Under the pieces are notes generated by a model. The model did no database searches. It was not told the DNA's origin and saw only the letters and a list, made by a program, of their open reading frames with translations. The translations under genes and the position numbers were made by a program. A DNA stretch of 64,000 nucleotides from Ketobacter sp. MCCC 1A13808 (lineage in GTDB: Bacteria > Pseudomonadota > Gammaproteobacteria > Pseudomonadales > Ketobacteraceae): NCBI RefSeq assembly GCF_009746715.1, contig NZ_VRKW01000001.1, positions 434,001-498,000 on the forward strand. Direction: 5' to 3'. This document shows positions 44,533 through 53,004 of this stretch, one piece after another (positions within the stretch are counted from its first letter, which is position 1; every line of letters begins with the position of its first letter).

Positions 44533-45513
44533 TTATTCCTTCGAACTGTTCCCGTTAACAGGGACCGGGTCAACGCGGCTACTTAGCGGCTGACCTCTGT
44601 TTTCCAACTGACTGAGAATGGCTGAGCTGCGCTCGTTTAACAGATAGGAGAAGCCGGAAAAAGTGGCCAGCATAATAACGCCCACTACCGCCACCACAAC
44701 CCATAAAGGCAGGTAACGGGTTAACGGATTGCGTCGCGTGGTCACTCGCTGCCAATGGGGTGACAAATCGCGCTCGGGCTCGCCACGCTGCATGCGGATC
44801 AGATGGAACAGATTGTCACGCAGCTCTTCCAGGTGGGCGTAACCTCGCGCGTCGAGGCTGAACTTACCCTCGAAGCCCAGACCCAGACAAACGAACATCA
44901 GCTCCAGTAAAGGCAGATTCTTGGCCGGGGTTTGCTGCAAATATTCCAGTAACTGAAAAAAGCGCTCGCCACCGCCGGTCTCTCCGTGAAATTGACTGAG
45001 CAGGGATTGCTTACTCCAGACCCCAATGCCCCACGGCGTTTTATTCACTAATTCATCCATCACCGTACACAATACATAACGTGCATAGTGACGCGCCTCC
45101 TCCGCTACATCCTGCTGCAGACAGCGTTGCTCGAAGCCTTGAATTTGCCGGGTACACCAATCCCGAAACGCCAAGGCATCCTGGGTCTCATGGCGGGCGG
45201 CTAATTGCGCCATCTTCGACAGCAGTTCTTCTGCCGCGGCCAACAACGGATTATCCAGTCCGTAACCTGCCGCCACCGGCAGAGGCAGAGCGACAGACGC
45301 CGGCCCCGGTAACGGCTGATTGTTGTTAAAACCCGCTGGCGGGCTATTTTGTGCCGTCGCTGCCGCCGTTGCACCAAACCCGTTATTAACCGGTGGCGGC
45401 GCACTGCGTCCACCCGGATTCGGCCGAGCGAAACCGCCGGCAACCGGTCGTGATGTTTGCGTTATGCCTTCAGCGTTTTTGAACTGGACTACGGTTTTTT
45501 CATCGTTGTTCAT
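44533..45513 (-). CDS. tssL: T6SS membrane complex protein TssL (DotU/IcmH), without peptidoglycan-binding domain
   Basis: This 326-residue protein has a Pro/Gly/Ala-rich N-terminal tail (about residues 20-75) and a DotU-type helical cytoplasmic domain (LAFRDWCTRQIQGFEQRC, MDELVNKTPWGIGVWSKQSL, LGFEGKFSLDARGYAHLEEL). One C-terminal membrane helix (LPLWVVVAVVGVIMLATF) and about 40 periplasmic residues follow. There is no OmpA/SPOR peptidoglycan-binding extension, so wall anchoring must come from another protein. It lies between tssK and tssM with gaps of 7 and 3 bases. Confidence 0.95.
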   Translation of the reverse strand: MNNDEKTVVQFKNAEGITQTSRPVAGGFARPNPGGRSAPPPVNNGFGATAAATAQNSPPAGFNNNQPLPGPASVALPLPVAAGYGLDNPLLAAAEELLSKMAQLAARHETQDALAFRDWCTRQIQGFEQRCLQQDVAEEARHYARYVLCTVMDELVNKTPWGIGVWSKQSLLSQFHGETGGGERFFQLLEYLQQTPAKNLPLLELMFVCLGLGFEGKFSLDARGYAHLEELRDNLFHLIRMQRGEPERDLSPHWQRVTTRRNPLTRYLPLWVVVAVVGVIMLATFSGFSYLLNERSSAILSQLENRGQPLSSRVDPVPVNGNSSKE

Positions 45514-45520
45514 GCCATTA

Positions 45521-46870
45521 CTACCCTTTCACCGCCCACAGTTCCAATTCCAGGCCGGGCACTTCTCCGGAAAAGTGGAACGCAATGCCGCCGGACGTTT
45601 TCAGGTGCGCCCAATTTTGCGGTGATTTTTCCAACTGAAAATAGGTGAAATTCGATCCGTAAGGAATTTGTCGCGGCGCCACCGGCAACGCTACCAAACC
45701 GATACCTGGTAACTGCAGGTTCACCAGCTCCCTTAGTTGCTCGACACCGCCTGCTTTTATCACAGTGGGCATGCGGCTGCTTACCTGCTCTTTGCTCCAG
45801 TCACACCGAATAGCCAGATAGAACTGGGCCTGATCCAGCAGCGAACGATCGTGGATAGGGGCCACGCGCACACCAAAATCGCGTTCCTGTAGCGGCAACG
45901 CCAGCGCTGTTTGTTCAAACACCAGGCTCAGTGCCTGACGAATATCGCCCATCAGATGATTGAAACACAGGGTCAGGTTACGGTGATCATAGGGGCGCTG
46001 CGGCTTTGGCTGTTTGCTTTCTTCGGTGAACGTTGCTGTTTCACCATTGAGCATTATCAACACCTGATACAGAGTTTCCGGATGCACATACTCCACTTCT
46101 GCATGGTGTTTTAGGAGAGCACTGTAGCGATTCACCATTTGTAACAGCAAAAAATCCGCCAGATCCGTCGAACCACGCTGCCCACTGCTGCCGTTCAGGC
46201 GTGTGGAAATGGCCTGAGCCCGGTGCGTCAGTAAGCTCAGCGTTTCCTGCATAAAATACGTTAACCGGCCGGACACGCTGATCGACAAACAGGGGGGGAT
46301 GAAATACTGATCCAGCTCAAGCCGGCCATCGGCAAAGCTTTCTTTGATCCGCGCAATCGGAATACGGGTAAAATCGGCGCTTAGCTCGTCTTCCAGCAGC
46401 AAACTGAATCGCGGATTCGCCAAGGTAATATTGACCCGCTTACTGCTACCCTGATTGCTGTCCAACACATCTTCATCGGATCGCACCCAGCGGGTAAGAC
46501 TGTTCTCATCGTTCTCATCCGCGGCTTCATCGGCGCCTTGCAGTGCTACCGGTAATGCCAGATAGATCAGCACATCCTGCTTGCCCGGAGGAATTTCCCG
46601 CAGCAGACGGTGTTCCTTCGAGTGGCAATGGAACAAGGTGCCGTCCGGCATAATGCCGTCGCAATGGACAATGGCAAACGCCCCTTGCTGCAGAACCTGG
46701 TCGTCCACCTGGAATTTCCGTATGCCCCAGTCAAACGGGCTGGATAATCGGTTGCGGTCGCGAAACTGGGCGTCAACATAACGATCTTGCTGCTGCAGAT
46801 GCTGAGGCCGGAGGAACATGCCTTCGCTCCACACCACTTTTTTCTGATACGACATATCATGCAAGGACAT
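45521..46870 (-). CDS. tssK: T6SS baseplate protein TssK (VasE)
   Basis: This 449-residue protein has the typical start KKVVWSEGMFLRPQHLQQQD and further TssK landmarks such as GDIRQALSLVFEQTALALPL and FHFSGEVPGLELELWAV at the C-terminus. TssK trimers link the baseplate to the membrane complex and act like receptor-binding proteins. Two Met codons (46870 and 46855) are possible starts; neither has a clear Shine-Dalgarno. It lies between tssJ (about 120-base gap) and tssL. Confidence 0.95.
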   Translation of the reverse strand: MSLHDMSYQKKVVWSEGMFLRPQHLQQQDRYVDAQFRDRNRLSSPFDWGIRKFQVDDQVLQQGAFAIVHCDGIMPDGTLFHCHSKEHRLLREIPPGKQDVLIYLALPVALQGADEAADENDENSLTRWVRSDEDVLDSNQGSSKRVNITLANPRFSLLLEDELSADFTRIPIARIKESFADGRLELDQYFIPPCLSISVSGRLTYFMQETLSLLTHRAQAISTRLNGSSGQRGSTDLADFLLLQMVNRYSALLKHHAEVEYVHPETLYQVLIMLNGETATFTEESKQPKPQRPYDHRNLTLCFNHLMGDIRQALSLVFEQTALALPLQERDFGVRVAPIHDRSLLDQAQFYLAIRCDWSKEQVSSRMPTVIKAGGVEQLRELVNLQLPGIGLVALPVAPRQIPYGSNFTYFQLEKSPQNWAHLKTSGGIAFHFSGEVPGLELELWAVKG

Positions 46871-46989
46871 GAAGCGGCGTCTCCCTAAACGTCAGTGCTT
46901 GTTGCCTAGAGAGACAGCGGGCGGATAAAAATTCAGCCCGTCAGTGTGCAAAAAATTACACTATTTCGGAACGCCCCTAACCGGATTCT

Positions 46990-47496
46990 TCATCGGGGCG
47001 TTGCTAATTCGATACCGCGCCGGTTCAATAACACGGTTAATTCGTTCTTTTCCTTGGTTTTCAACGGCAACACCATGCGCCAATTGACCTTATCCAGGTG
47101 CCGGTATGCCGCCAGTATCGCGACGTAGTTGGAATCCGGGTTTAATGCAAACTTGAGATCCTGTACATCGCCTGGCTTAAATTCAAACTCTTCACTGGCC
47201 ACCATATCGGAACCCAGGGTCTGGGCTTCACTCTGATACAAGGCAAAAAAATCAGAACTTTCGAAACCGGAGGGTGATTTCAATTCAATCACCCGCACGA
47301 CCACCGGCGACGGTCTGCCCGTGTCATCCGGGTTCACATCTCCACCGGTGACAATGCGCATATCGACCTTGGTCAGATCCGACATAAAGTAACTGCAGCC
47401 ACTGGCCAGCCACAGTAACCCGGACACCAACAGCAGCCGAAGTAAACCGCCCCTGAATAACCTTACCTTGCTATCTGTGCTCGTTGAATTAATCAT
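46990..47496 (-). CDS. tssJ: T6SS outer-membrane lipoprotein TssJ (VasD)
   Basis: This 168-residue protein has a lipoprotein signal peptide with lipobox ASGC (Cys 34) and a transthyretin-like domain pattern (PVVVRVIELKSPSGFESSDF, FALYQSEAQTLGSDMVASEE, YVAILAAYRHLDKVNWRMVL). TssJ anchors TssM at the outer membrane. The start overlaps the end of the FHA gene by 8 bases. The leader before the hydrophobic core is long (about 15 residues), so a later start is possible, but none has better support. Confidence 0.93.
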   Translation of the reverse strand: MINSTSTDSKVRLFRGGLLRLLLVSGLLWLASGCSYFMSDLTKVDMRIVTGGDVNPDDTGRPSPVVVRVIELKSPSGFESSDFFALYQSEAQTLGSDMVASEEFEFKPGDVQDLKFALNPDSNYVAILAAYRHLDKVNWRMVLPLKTKEKNELTVLLNRRGIELATPR

Positions 47497-48856
47497 CCTG
47501 CTTCCCTCTGCTGTTGCGGGCGTTTTTTAGTTTTCCCACCTGCTCGTCATAAGCCCGGGCAAAGGGCTCTGCAAACAAGCTGGCGAAAATATCGTCTTCA
47601 GCCAATAAATCCTGATGCAGCTCCCGATAGGCCTCCCAGTATCGGGCGCTCCTGGACGCCAGACTAAGTCCGCCGGTTTTACTGCGGTCAAAGCGCTTTT
47701 CCAGCGCCACCGGGGACAACGTCTCCATCAATTCAATAAAGGCATTCTGCATGCCTGCCATCATGGCCAGCTGATGCTCCTGAACATCGGCAAAGCATTC
47801 CCCCATCGCCTGCTCCATCGGCATAAAGGAACCCGGCTCTTCCGACAGCATATGGCGCACCACCTGCTCATCATTGGCCGACAATTTTATCGGGTTATTA
47901 TCTTTGGTATTAACCAGCGTCATATCCAACCGGAATTCATTTTTCAGGCTGGCGCGGGATTGGGTCGCGCTGACCATGCCCTTCAGGCACGTGCGCAATA
48001 GCATACCTGCTTTTTGTAGAAAAGCCGCACCGCCAGCTTGCTCAATATCCCCTACGCTGACCCCGAGTCCGGCAGCAAAAGCGGCTGTCTCGACGGAATC
48101 GGCACCGCCCGGGGCCGGTACCCTGAGCGGCGGTAGAGGGCTTGGCGAATCCGCAACCGGCGGGGCAGCGGCCTCCAAGGGCCGGGGCTCGGCCAAGGAA
48201 GCATCAGGCCCAGGGACCTCACGCTTCCACCAATCCTCCGGCAAAATATCGTGGCTGGCCGCTACCGGAGGTTGCGCCGCCTTCGGCACCGGCTTCGGAG
48301 GGTCAAAAGGCTCCCGGCCCGGCTGCACACTATCGGGCATGGATTGCGAACGCTGATGCCATTGGTTTTCTGCCGCTTGCGCCTGCTCACGGGCAACCTG
48401 GGCAGCCCACTCATCGACTCGTGACATGGGATTCTGAACATCGTTAATCGGATTGTTCATACTAAACCCGGGGGCACTGTTGCCACCGGGCCTGGGAATC
48501 TGATGGGCAGAAATGGCAGGAGAAGACTGTGCGCCCTGCATGTGAAGACGGGCCTGAAAATGGATCTTGCCCATCACCAGGCGGTCACCGTCGGAAACTA
48601 CGGTGGCCTTATTTTTTTCCAGCGCCATGGCGCCATTCAGGTGGGTACCGTTGGTACTGATATCCGTGACATAAAATTGACCGGCTTCAAAGGAGATGAT
48701 GACATGACGCCCTGATAAATGCCGGGTCTGATCCGGTATGACCCAGTCACATCCGGCAGAACGTCCGATCACCCCGCCCGCCGGCAGAAACGCATGTTGA
48801 TAGTTATCACCCAGTAAATGCTTCTCTGAGCTTGTTATTTCCAGCACCAATTCCAT
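47489..48856 (-). CDS. tagH: T6SS FHA-domain protein (TagH/Fha)
   Basis: This 455-residue protein has an N-terminal FHA domain with the phosphothreonine-binding signature GRSAGCDWVIPDQTRHLSGRH and DISTNGTHLNG (about residues 30-75). A long Pro/Ala-rich linker (about 90-245) and a C-terminal TagH/ImpI domain follow (FLQKAGMLLRTCLKGMVSAT to FARAYDEQVGKLKNAR). In the Pseudomonas system Fha1 is the PpkA substrate that promotes assembly when phosphorylated and is reset by PppA. All three partners are encoded in this operon. It is the first gene of the tagH-tssJ-K-L-M-pppA-ppkA unit. Confidence 0.92.
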   Translation of the reverse strand: MELVLEITSSEKHLLGDNYQHAFLPAGGVIGRSAGCDWVIPDQTRHLSGRHVIISFEAGQFYVTDISTNGTHLNGAMALEKNKATVVSDGDRLVMGKIHFQARLHMQGAQSSPAISAHQIPRPGGNSAPGFSMNNPINDVQNPMSRVDEWAAQVAREQAQAAENQWHQRSQSMPDSVQPGREPFDPPKPVPKAAQPPVAASHDILPEDWWKREVPGPDASLAEPRPLEAAAPPVADSPSPLPPLRVPAPGGADSVETAAFAAGLGVSVGDIEQAGGAAFLQKAGMLLRTCLKGMVSATQSRASLKNEFRLDMTLVNTKDNNPIKLSANDEQVVRHMLSEEPGSFMPMEQAMGECFADVQEHQLAMMAGMQNAFIELMETLSPVALEKRFDRSKTGGLSLASRSARYWEAYRELHQDLLAEDDIFASLFAEPFARAYDEQVGKLKNARNSRGKQDD

Positions 48857-48960
48857 TTTAAACCGTCCAAACCACTTCTTATAAATCTATTAAAAACATC
48901 CTGGATTTTACGTTAGCCGATGAAAAACAGGGGGATATTTTGTGTTTCGTCTGTCTTTAA

Positions 48961-48976
48961 AGCAAACCACTAGCCG
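48961..48976 (-). promoter_or_regulatory. Possible sigma-54 promoter of the tagH operon
   Basis: The minus strand reads CGGCTAGTGGTTTGCT. GG, C, G and TTGCT match the consensus with exact GG-N10-GC spacing, but TGGCAC is only half matched. Transcription would start near 48950, about 94 bases before tagH. Offered as a candidate only. Confidence 0.35.
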
Positions 48977-48990
48977 ATTGCAGGAAGTCT

Positions 48991-51108
48991 ATGCCAACAC
49001 CCACGGCGAATACCAGCCGATTCAGTATTGCCATTGACAGCGTCAACATTCCACTCCGACTTGTCCGCCTGGAAGGCCGCACCCAAATCAGTGGCCTCTT
49101 CTACTATGACATTCGCTTCGCAAATAAAAGCATAAATTTCGAGCTGGAAAGTTTGATCGATAAGGCCGTTTTGGTGACGGTGCACGATCCCCAGTTCCGG
49201 TTTATACGGGGTTACATCAACGAAGCCGGCTTTGTCAGTCACGGAACGCAATACAGCGAATACCGCATTCAGTTGGTGCCGCGACTATGGCATCTGACCC
49301 AGCGGCTTAACCAGCGTATCTTTCAGGACCAGAACAGCAACGACATCATTGCCCTGATACTGCAAGAGCACGGGATTTCCGGCGACCAATTCCTGGATCT
49401 GACTATACCAGGCCCCAAGCGGCCCTATTGTGTGCAATACCACGAAACGGATTTCGATTTCGTACAGCGCCTGATGCGTGAAGAAGGGCGCCATTTCCAT
49501 TTCCAGAATAACGCCGATCTGCAGATTTTAGTGATGGCGGAAGACAACAATGCCTTTGCCCCGAAGACCGCCAGCCCCACTCTGCGCTACGAACAGGAAA
49601 CCAGCCGCCCCCAGGATGAGGAATGTGTGCACCTTCTACATGCCTGCCAACAAGTGACCGCTGGTGCGGTGCGCTTGAATGATTATTTTTTTGAGGCTCC
49701 TGAGCGGGAACTGAACCAGATCAAAGAAGGGCTCACACCCCCCCTTGAACTCTACCACTATCCCGGTGGCTATGCTGAAGAAGAACAGGGTGCCGCGCTT
49801 GCGCAATATGAACTGGAACAGATACAAGGTCAGCAGGCTTTGGTGGAGATGAGCACCCACACCCCCCACTGCGATGCCGGTCAGTTTCTGGCTCTGGAGA
49901 AGCATCCGGACCCGGCGATGAACCGGGAGTATCTGGTGGTCGAATCCGAGCTGCTGATCGAACAGCCGCAAGCGTTGGATGAAGGATCGGATGGCGGCAG
50001 CGGCCGCTGTATATCGCAATTACGCTGCATGCCTTTCGAAACCCTGTTCCGCACCGCTCCAGGCACGCAGGGTCGATTCAAAAAGCCGGTCATCAGCGGC
50101 CTGCAAAACGCAGTGGTAACCGGCCCGCCCAATGAAGAAATATACACTGACCAATTCGGCCGTGTGAAAGTACAGTTCTTTTGGGATCGTGAGGCAATGG
50201 CGGATGAAGCGACCAGTTGCTGGCTGCGGGTGAATCAGCCAGTCGCCGGGCTGGAATGGGGGGGCATAGCCCTGCCCCGTATTGGTCAGGAAGTGCTGGT
50301 GGAATTTGAATTTGGTGATCCAGACCGCCCCATAATGACCGGGCGCGTTTACAACGGGCAGAATCAAGTGCCCTACGCACTACCACAGCATAAGAGCCGC
50401 GCCGCTCTGAAAACCCTGTCCACTCCAGGTGGGGGTGGATACAACGAAATCCGGATTGACGACAGCAAAGGTGCTGAACAGGTTCTGCTGCGGGCTGAAA
50501 GAGATCTGGATATCCGGGTGCAAGCAATGCACCGACAACAAACTGTGCACGACCAGCACCTCAGCGTGACCGGCTTGGCTTGCCAGGAAACCGGCAAGGA
50601 TTGGCACCAGACATCAGGGGCCAATGAAACCGAACAAACGACTCAAAACCTGTCGCTGAATGTGGCAGAAGATCTGCAACTGCAAGTGAATGGAGCACAC
50701 GTTGTAGACGCCGGACAATCTGTCCATATCAAAGCCGGCAGCAAAGCGGTGATCGAAGGTGGCCTGAGCCTGTCTGTTAAGGGTGGCGCAGGGATGATTA
50801 CCCTCGACACGTTGGGCGTGGCTCTAGTGGGTCCATTAATCAACATCAACGATGGGGGCAGCACTGGCGAATCGGTCGAACAGGCAAACCCCTCGCGCCC
50901 AGGCACACCGGCGGAAGCCGATAACGACCGCCCCGGCGCCCAACTGCGTGCTGCGACAGCATCGGTGACGCCACTGCCCGCCGCAATTGACTTTGAACAA
51001 ATCGCTGCACAGCGCGCGGTGATGGAAGAGGCTAAGTTAAGTAACGCCCTGGCTGCCGAGGATTGCCCCGCTTGCGCACTGACTGCAGCCACGGCACCCG
51101 AAGAGTAG
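48991..51108 (+). CDS. vgrG: T6SS spike protein VgrG (TssI)
   Basis: This 705-residue protein has a gp27-like N-terminal part (FSIAIDSVNIPLRLVRLEGR; HETDFDFVQRLMREEGRHFHF), an OB-fold gp5 domain (DQFGRVKVQFFWDRE, GWGG-type WGGIALPRIGQEVLVEFE) and a C-terminal beta-helix needle. The tail of about 85 residues is Ala/Pro-rich, unstructured-looking, and contains CPAC at 692-695. It trimerises as the T6SS spike on the Hcp tube. AGGAAG precedes the ATG. It diverges from tagH and converges on the FHA-transglycosylase gene. No toxin domain is visible and no effector, adaptor or immunity gene of normal size follows it. Confidence 0.97.
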   Translation: MPTPTANTSRFSIAIDSVNIPLRLVRLEGRTQISGLFYYDIRFANKSINFELESLIDKAVLVTVHDPQFRFIRGYINEAGFVSHGTQYSEYRIQLVPRLWHLTQRLNQRIFQDQNSNDIIALILQEHGISGDQFLDLTIPGPKRPYCVQYHETDFDFVQRLMREEGRHFHFQNNADLQILVMAEDNNAFAPKTASPTLRYEQETSRPQDEECVHLLHACQQVTAGAVRLNDYFFEAPERELNQIKEGLTPPLELYHYPGGYAEEEQGAALAQYELEQIQGQQALVEMSTHTPHCDAGQFLALEKHPDPAMNREYLVVESELLIEQPQALDEGSDGGSGRCISQLRCMPFETLFRTAPGTQGRFKKPVISGLQNAVVTGPPNEEIYTDQFGRVKVQFFWDREAMADEATSCWLRVNQPVAGLEWGGIALPRIGQEVLVEFEFGDPDRPIMTGRVYNGQNQVPYALPQHKSRAALKTLSTPGGGGYNEIRIDDSKGAEQVLLRAERDLDIRVQAMHRQQTVHDQHLSVTGLACQETGKDWHQTSGANETEQTTQNLSLNVAEDLQLQVNGAHVVDAGQSVHIKAGSKAVIEGGLSLSVKGGAGMITLDTLGVALVGPLININDGGSTGESVEQANPSRPGTPAEADNDRPGAQLRAATASVTPLPAAIDFEQIAAQRAVMEEAKLSNALAAEDCPACALTAATAPEE

Positions 51109-51169
51109 CATGAGAAAATGGAGTTTAAGTCTGGGCTTCGAAAGCGCAGAATGCATCGGCGGACCGGAT

Positions 51170-51196
51170 CAGGGAATGCTTTAAATCAATTCCCTG
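51170..51196. terminator. Inverted repeat between the convergent vgrG and FHA-transglycosylase genes
   Basis: CAGGGAAT (51170-51177) and ATTCCCTG (51189-51196) are perfect 8-base arms around an 11-base loop. The right arm overlaps the last codons of the minus-strand gene. There is no T tract, so it may be a weak terminator or an mRNA end-stabilising stem. Confidence 0.35.
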
Positions 51197-52721
51197 CGAC
51201 GGTATTCGCCGCCTTTACCAGGCCACGATATTGATCTAACGCCAAATTCACTTTAACCACGTATTCCATGGTTTCTTTATACGGGGGTACGCCGTTGTAT
51301 TTTCTTACGGCCCCTTCGCCTGCATTGTAAGCCGCCAGAGCCAAGTCCAGATTCTGTTCGTATTTTTTCAATAAACGGCCCAGCAGTTTACTGCCTGCCA
51401 TTATATTGTGTTCCGGCGAGAACGGATTGCTCAGTTCCAGCCCCTTCGCGGTGACCGGCATTATCTGCATTAAACCCTGCGCACCAACGTGAGAAACCGC
51501 TAACGGATCGAAACGGGACTCCGTTTGAATAACGGCTTTAATCAACGGCGCTTCAACCCCGTAAGTCTCACTGGCTTTGCGAATAAAGTGGTCATACTTG
51601 CTGGATACATTACCCCGGAAATGCAACGGACGCTGGGCTAATTTTAAGTCCGTTGCAACCACCTGCTCCTGATCTTTCAACACTTTCAGGTGTTCGGTGG
51701 AATAGCGATAAAGGCCACTTTCGTTCTCGACGGTGTAGTAGCGCTTATCGATGCCCACCAGCCGTCCGCCGTCCGGCAGCCGCGTATTGACAAAATAGAC
51801 CGCACCTTTCTTATCGGTAAGGTAGGATTTTTCACCCATCTTAAACGCCACTATGGGATGAATCAGTTTACCACTTTGGATTGCGTTCGCAGTTTCACGG
51901 TGCTCAGCCGAATCCGCCTGAACCTCTCCCAACCGCGTGAAGACCATCAAACTTGCTTCACCCACGCGGTTCCCCGGTACCCTCAGGCCCGATTGTTCAA
52001 ATGCCTGTTGCAAGGTTAACCGCGGGGCCGATTGGATCTGCGCTGCGTCTGTGTTGGATGCAAAGCGTTCAGGAATATAGGACAAGACCTCATCCGAAAG
52101 GGAAGACGGCCAGCTTGCCGACACCATGCCGGTTAATTGTTGCGGAACGGACTGGCCATCCGAAAACCCGCTATTGCCCACCAGTGCATAGCAGCTCGCC
52201 CCTACCAATATTAATCCTGCACCGAAAACGGGCAACCTAATGGGCAAACGGCGCCTTTTGCTCGGACTATTGGCCTGAAGTGAATGTCGTCGTTTGCTTT
52301 TTATCGGCTGATCAAGGTTATCGAAACCCTTTCCGGGAAGGATGCCCGGCACGTTGTTTGCCGGGTGCCCCTGCACCTTGACCTGAATTTTCACCTGGGT
52401 TGAATTATCAGTAGCCACGCTCAGTGCCAATCGCACTTTGCTTTCGCCCAATTTAATGTGGTCTCCCGGTTTCAGCGACACCGGATTGTGATGATCAATC
52501 GCTTCATCGTTAACCGCAATTTGGCCCAAAAGCGCGACGACGGTGATGGCGTCGCAGGTGGTTTCCACCAAGCAATGCAAGGGTTGAACGCCGACTTCAT
52601 TTAATACCCAATCGCACTGGGTGCCCTGCCCTATTAACCATCTGGCTGGCTCGTCCACAGACATCTTTTTACGTAGCCCGGTTTGGCCACCTGATAAAAG
52701 CGTTAGGTAATACACAACCAT
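51186..52721 (-). CDS. FHA-TM-SLT protein: membrane-anchored lytic transglycosylase with cytoplasmic FHA-like domain
   Basis: This 511-residue protein has an N-terminal FHA-like domain (about 1-105; PARWLIGQGTQCDWVL, LHCLVE and LKPGDHIKLGESKVRL) and a basic patch (KSKRR, SKRRR at 141-158). One transmembrane helix follows (about 163-183), then a periplasmic linker domain and a C-terminal SLT lytic transglycosylase domain (about 375-490). The SLT domain has catalytic Glu 401 in IQTESRFDP, then GAQGLMQIMP and LALAAYNAGEGAV. The basic patch predicts FHA inside and the enzyme outside. The FHA GR and SxxH residues are replaced (GQ, PLHC), so phosphothreonine binding is uncertain. It lies beside vgrG and probably opens peptidoglycan for T6SS assembly. 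Confidence 0.88.
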   Translation of the reverse strand: MVVYYLTLLSGGQTGLRKKMSVDEPARWLIGQGTQCDWVLNEVGVQPLHCLVETTCDAITVVALLGQIAVNDEAIDHHNPVSLKPGDHIKLGESKVRLALSVATDNSTQVKIQVKVQGHPANNVPGILPGKGFDNLDQPIKSKRRHSLQANSPSKRRRLPIRLPVFGAGLILVGASCYALVGNSGFSDGQSVPQQLTGMVSASWPSSLSDEVLSYIPERFASNTDAAQIQSAPRLTLQQAFEQSGLRVPGNRVGEASLMVFTRLGEVQADSAEHRETANAIQSGKLIHPIVAFKMGEKSYLTDKKGAVYFVNTRLPDGGRLVGIDKRYYTVENESGLYRYSTEHLKVLKDQEQVVATDLKLAQRPLHFRGNVSSKYDHFIRKASETYGVEAPLIKAVIQTESRFDPLAVSHVGAQGLMQIMPVTAKGLELSNPFSPEHNIMAGSKLLGRLLKKYEQNLDLALAAYNAGEGAVRKYNGVPPYKETMEYVVKVNLALDQYRGLVKAANTVAGN

Positions 52722-53004
52722 TCCCTGTTACAACTTCACACTAAATCGACTGTTTTGAATCCCGTTATCCGCGAATTCACCCCGTAACCGACAGCCTACC
52801 GATAGATCGAAGCGGCATGCTATCGCTTTTTCTCTATTAAATAAACCTGAGTCCCGCTCTGACGATTTGTAGCCGAAACCGGACTCGATTTGCTCGCCAC
52901 AAAAGATCACATTTTAATCTAAATGCCTAAATACAATACAAATAACAATAGGATGCTATATTTATTCAATAACTATTCAATACCGGATTGCCCGAATTCA
53001 GCCC

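Noticed and set aside
48920-48950. GCCGAT near 48916 as part of a sigma-28 promoter for vgrG
   Set aside because: The nearest TAAA is 21 bases away instead of about 15.
52806-52840. GATAG/CTATC repeat followed by CTTTTTCT upstream of the GGDEF-EAL gene as a terminator
   Set aside because: The arms are only 6 bases with a 14-base loop, and the position between divergent genes does not support a terminator.
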